From positions 1-6,940 of the forward strand of contig OMRF01000363.1 in the NCBI GenBank assembly GCA_900313435.1: a DNA stretch of 6,940 nucleotides, written 5' to 3'. Source of the stretch: an uncultured Lachnospiraceae bacterium (GTDB taxonomy: Bacteria; Bacillota; Clostridia; Lachnospirales; Lachnospiraceae). The notes under the pieces are model-generated. The model made no database searches and was not told the origin of the DNA. It worked only from the letters and a program-made list of their open reading frames with translations. A program made the translations under genes and the position numbers. This document shows, one piece after another, positions 6,243 through 6,940 of the stretch. Numbering within the stretch: position 1 is the first letter of the stretch; each line of letters begins with the position of its first letter.

Positions 6243-6940
6243 TCAAATACCAAAGTATCTTTCAGCGTTTTTGAAGGAAATGCCCTCGACTATCCGCTTA
6301 AGGGATTTCTCATCAGCAGGGTATTCCCCGTCCTCAACGAACTGTCCGATGATATTGCACATTATCCTTCTGAAATAATCATGCCTCGTATATGAAAGGA
6401 ACGAGCGTGAGTCCGTGAGCATCCCGATGAAGTTTCCGAGAAGTCCAAGGTTTCCGAGAGACCTCATCTGAGCCTCCATGCCGTCCTTTGTATCGAGGAA
6501 CCACCATGCCGCGCCGGTCTGGATCTTTCCGGGGATCTCAGGCGATTGGAACGCTCCGCTGATGGTCGTTATGATGTTGAAGTCCGACGCGTCTAATGAG
6601 AAGAGTATGGTCTTTGGAAGATTACCTTCTTTTTCGAGAGATGAAAGGAGGCAGGCGAGTTCGTCATTACATGTGGATTTTCTGATGATGTCAAAGCCTG
6701 TGTCAGGCCCTTCGATCTTGAACATCCTTTCGTTTACGTTTCTCGTGCAGGAATAATGTATCTCCATCACGACGTCATTCTTTTTGTATTCTCTGGCGAG
6801 ATGCTGTATTATCGCGGTCTGATAACCGTCTATCTCATCCTTTGTGAGAGACTTTCCGGCCATGGCCTTTTTAAAAGCAGCGTCCACTTCTTCCGGTGAA
6901 GCCTCTCTGAAGGGAACATAGTCGATGCCGTGATCAGAAG
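6243..6940 (-). CDS. uxaC: Uronate (glucuronate/galacturonate) isomerase, C-terminal half
   Basis: UxaC converts D-galacturonate to D-tagaturonate and D-glucuronate to D-fructuronate, the entry step. Only the last ~231 codons are present. The frame is open past the GTG at 6885-6887 up to the window edge, where SDHGIDYVPF can be read, so the gene continues outside and that GTG is not the start. Full-length family members are about 470 residues. The fragment follows E. coli UxaC closely: RNVNERMFKIEGPDTGFD, NLPKTILF, a WWF.DTKDGM segment and GMLTDSRSFLSYTRHDYFRR. From family knowledge, the Asp and Arg of TDSRS and the Trp of WWF lie in the active site of this amidohydrolase-superfamily enzyme; all are present. 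The position after WWF is Leu where I recall Asn in E. coli. It is the most upstream operon gene visible; its promoter and any regulator are out of view. Confidence 0.95.
   Translation of the reverse strand, partial: SDHGIDYVPFREASPEEVDAAFKKAMAGKSLTKDEIDGYQTAIIQHLAREYKKNDVVMEIHYSCTRNVNERMFKIEGPDTGFDIIRKSTCNDELACLLSSLEKEGNLPKTILFSLDASDFNIITTISGAFQSPEIPGKIQTGAAWWFLDTKDGMEAQMRSLGNLGLLGNFIGMLTDSRSFLSYTRHDYFRRIMCNIIGQFVEDGEYPADEKSLKRIVEGISFKNAERYFGI

Noticed and set aside
6885..6887. GTG as start of a short uxaC-like gene
   Set aside because: Upstream codons continue the UxaC sequence (SDHG and following) to the window edge, so the gene is truncated by the window, not by a late start.

Overview
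The window is a block of hexuronate (D-galacturonate) breakdown genes from a bacterium. All recognisable genes except one fragment lie on the minus strand. Composition is near balanced by eye, every internal gene has a strong AGGAGG-type ribosome binding site 5-8 nt from its ATG, and the proteins look like Clostridia versions. This suggests an anaerobic, plant-fibre-degrading Firmicute, perhaps a Lachnospiraceae member. That placement is an inference from style and gene content; the genus cannot be told from the sequence.

Layout from right to left, which is the direction of transcription: uxaC (uronate isomerase, cut by the window edge; 6940-6243), uxaB (tagaturonate reductase; 6223-4739), uxaA (altronate dehydratase; 4722-3241), kdgA (KDPG aldolase; 3219-2575), kdgK (2-keto-3-deoxygluconate kinase; 2558-1461), and an aldo/keto reductase with a C-terminal two-cluster ferredoxin domain (1434-346). 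The gaps are only 16-26 nt and hold little beyond a Shine-Dalgarno sequence, so this reads as one operon whose promoter lies beyond position 6940. No non-coding stretch exceeds 26 nt. At the left edge the 3' end of a plus-strand gene (1-334) converges on the operon with 11 nt between the stop codons. A good intrinsic terminator for the minus-strand operon (290-261) lies inside the last codons of that convergent gene.

Together the first five enzymes form the whole bacterial galacturonate route: D-galacturonate to D-tagaturonate (UxaC), to D-altronate (UxaB), to 2-keto-3-deoxygluconate (UxaA), to KDPG (KdgK), to pyruvate plus glyceraldehyde 3-phosphate (KdgA). No uptake system, regulator or glucuronate-specific pair (uxuA/uxuB) is in view. 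The only gene without an obvious step is the ferredoxin-tailed aldo/keto reductase, the most interesting protein here. The most unusual DNA feature is a perfect 20-bp palindrome inside kdgA. I see no clearly undescribed system; the pathway is well known and the open points are these smaller ones.
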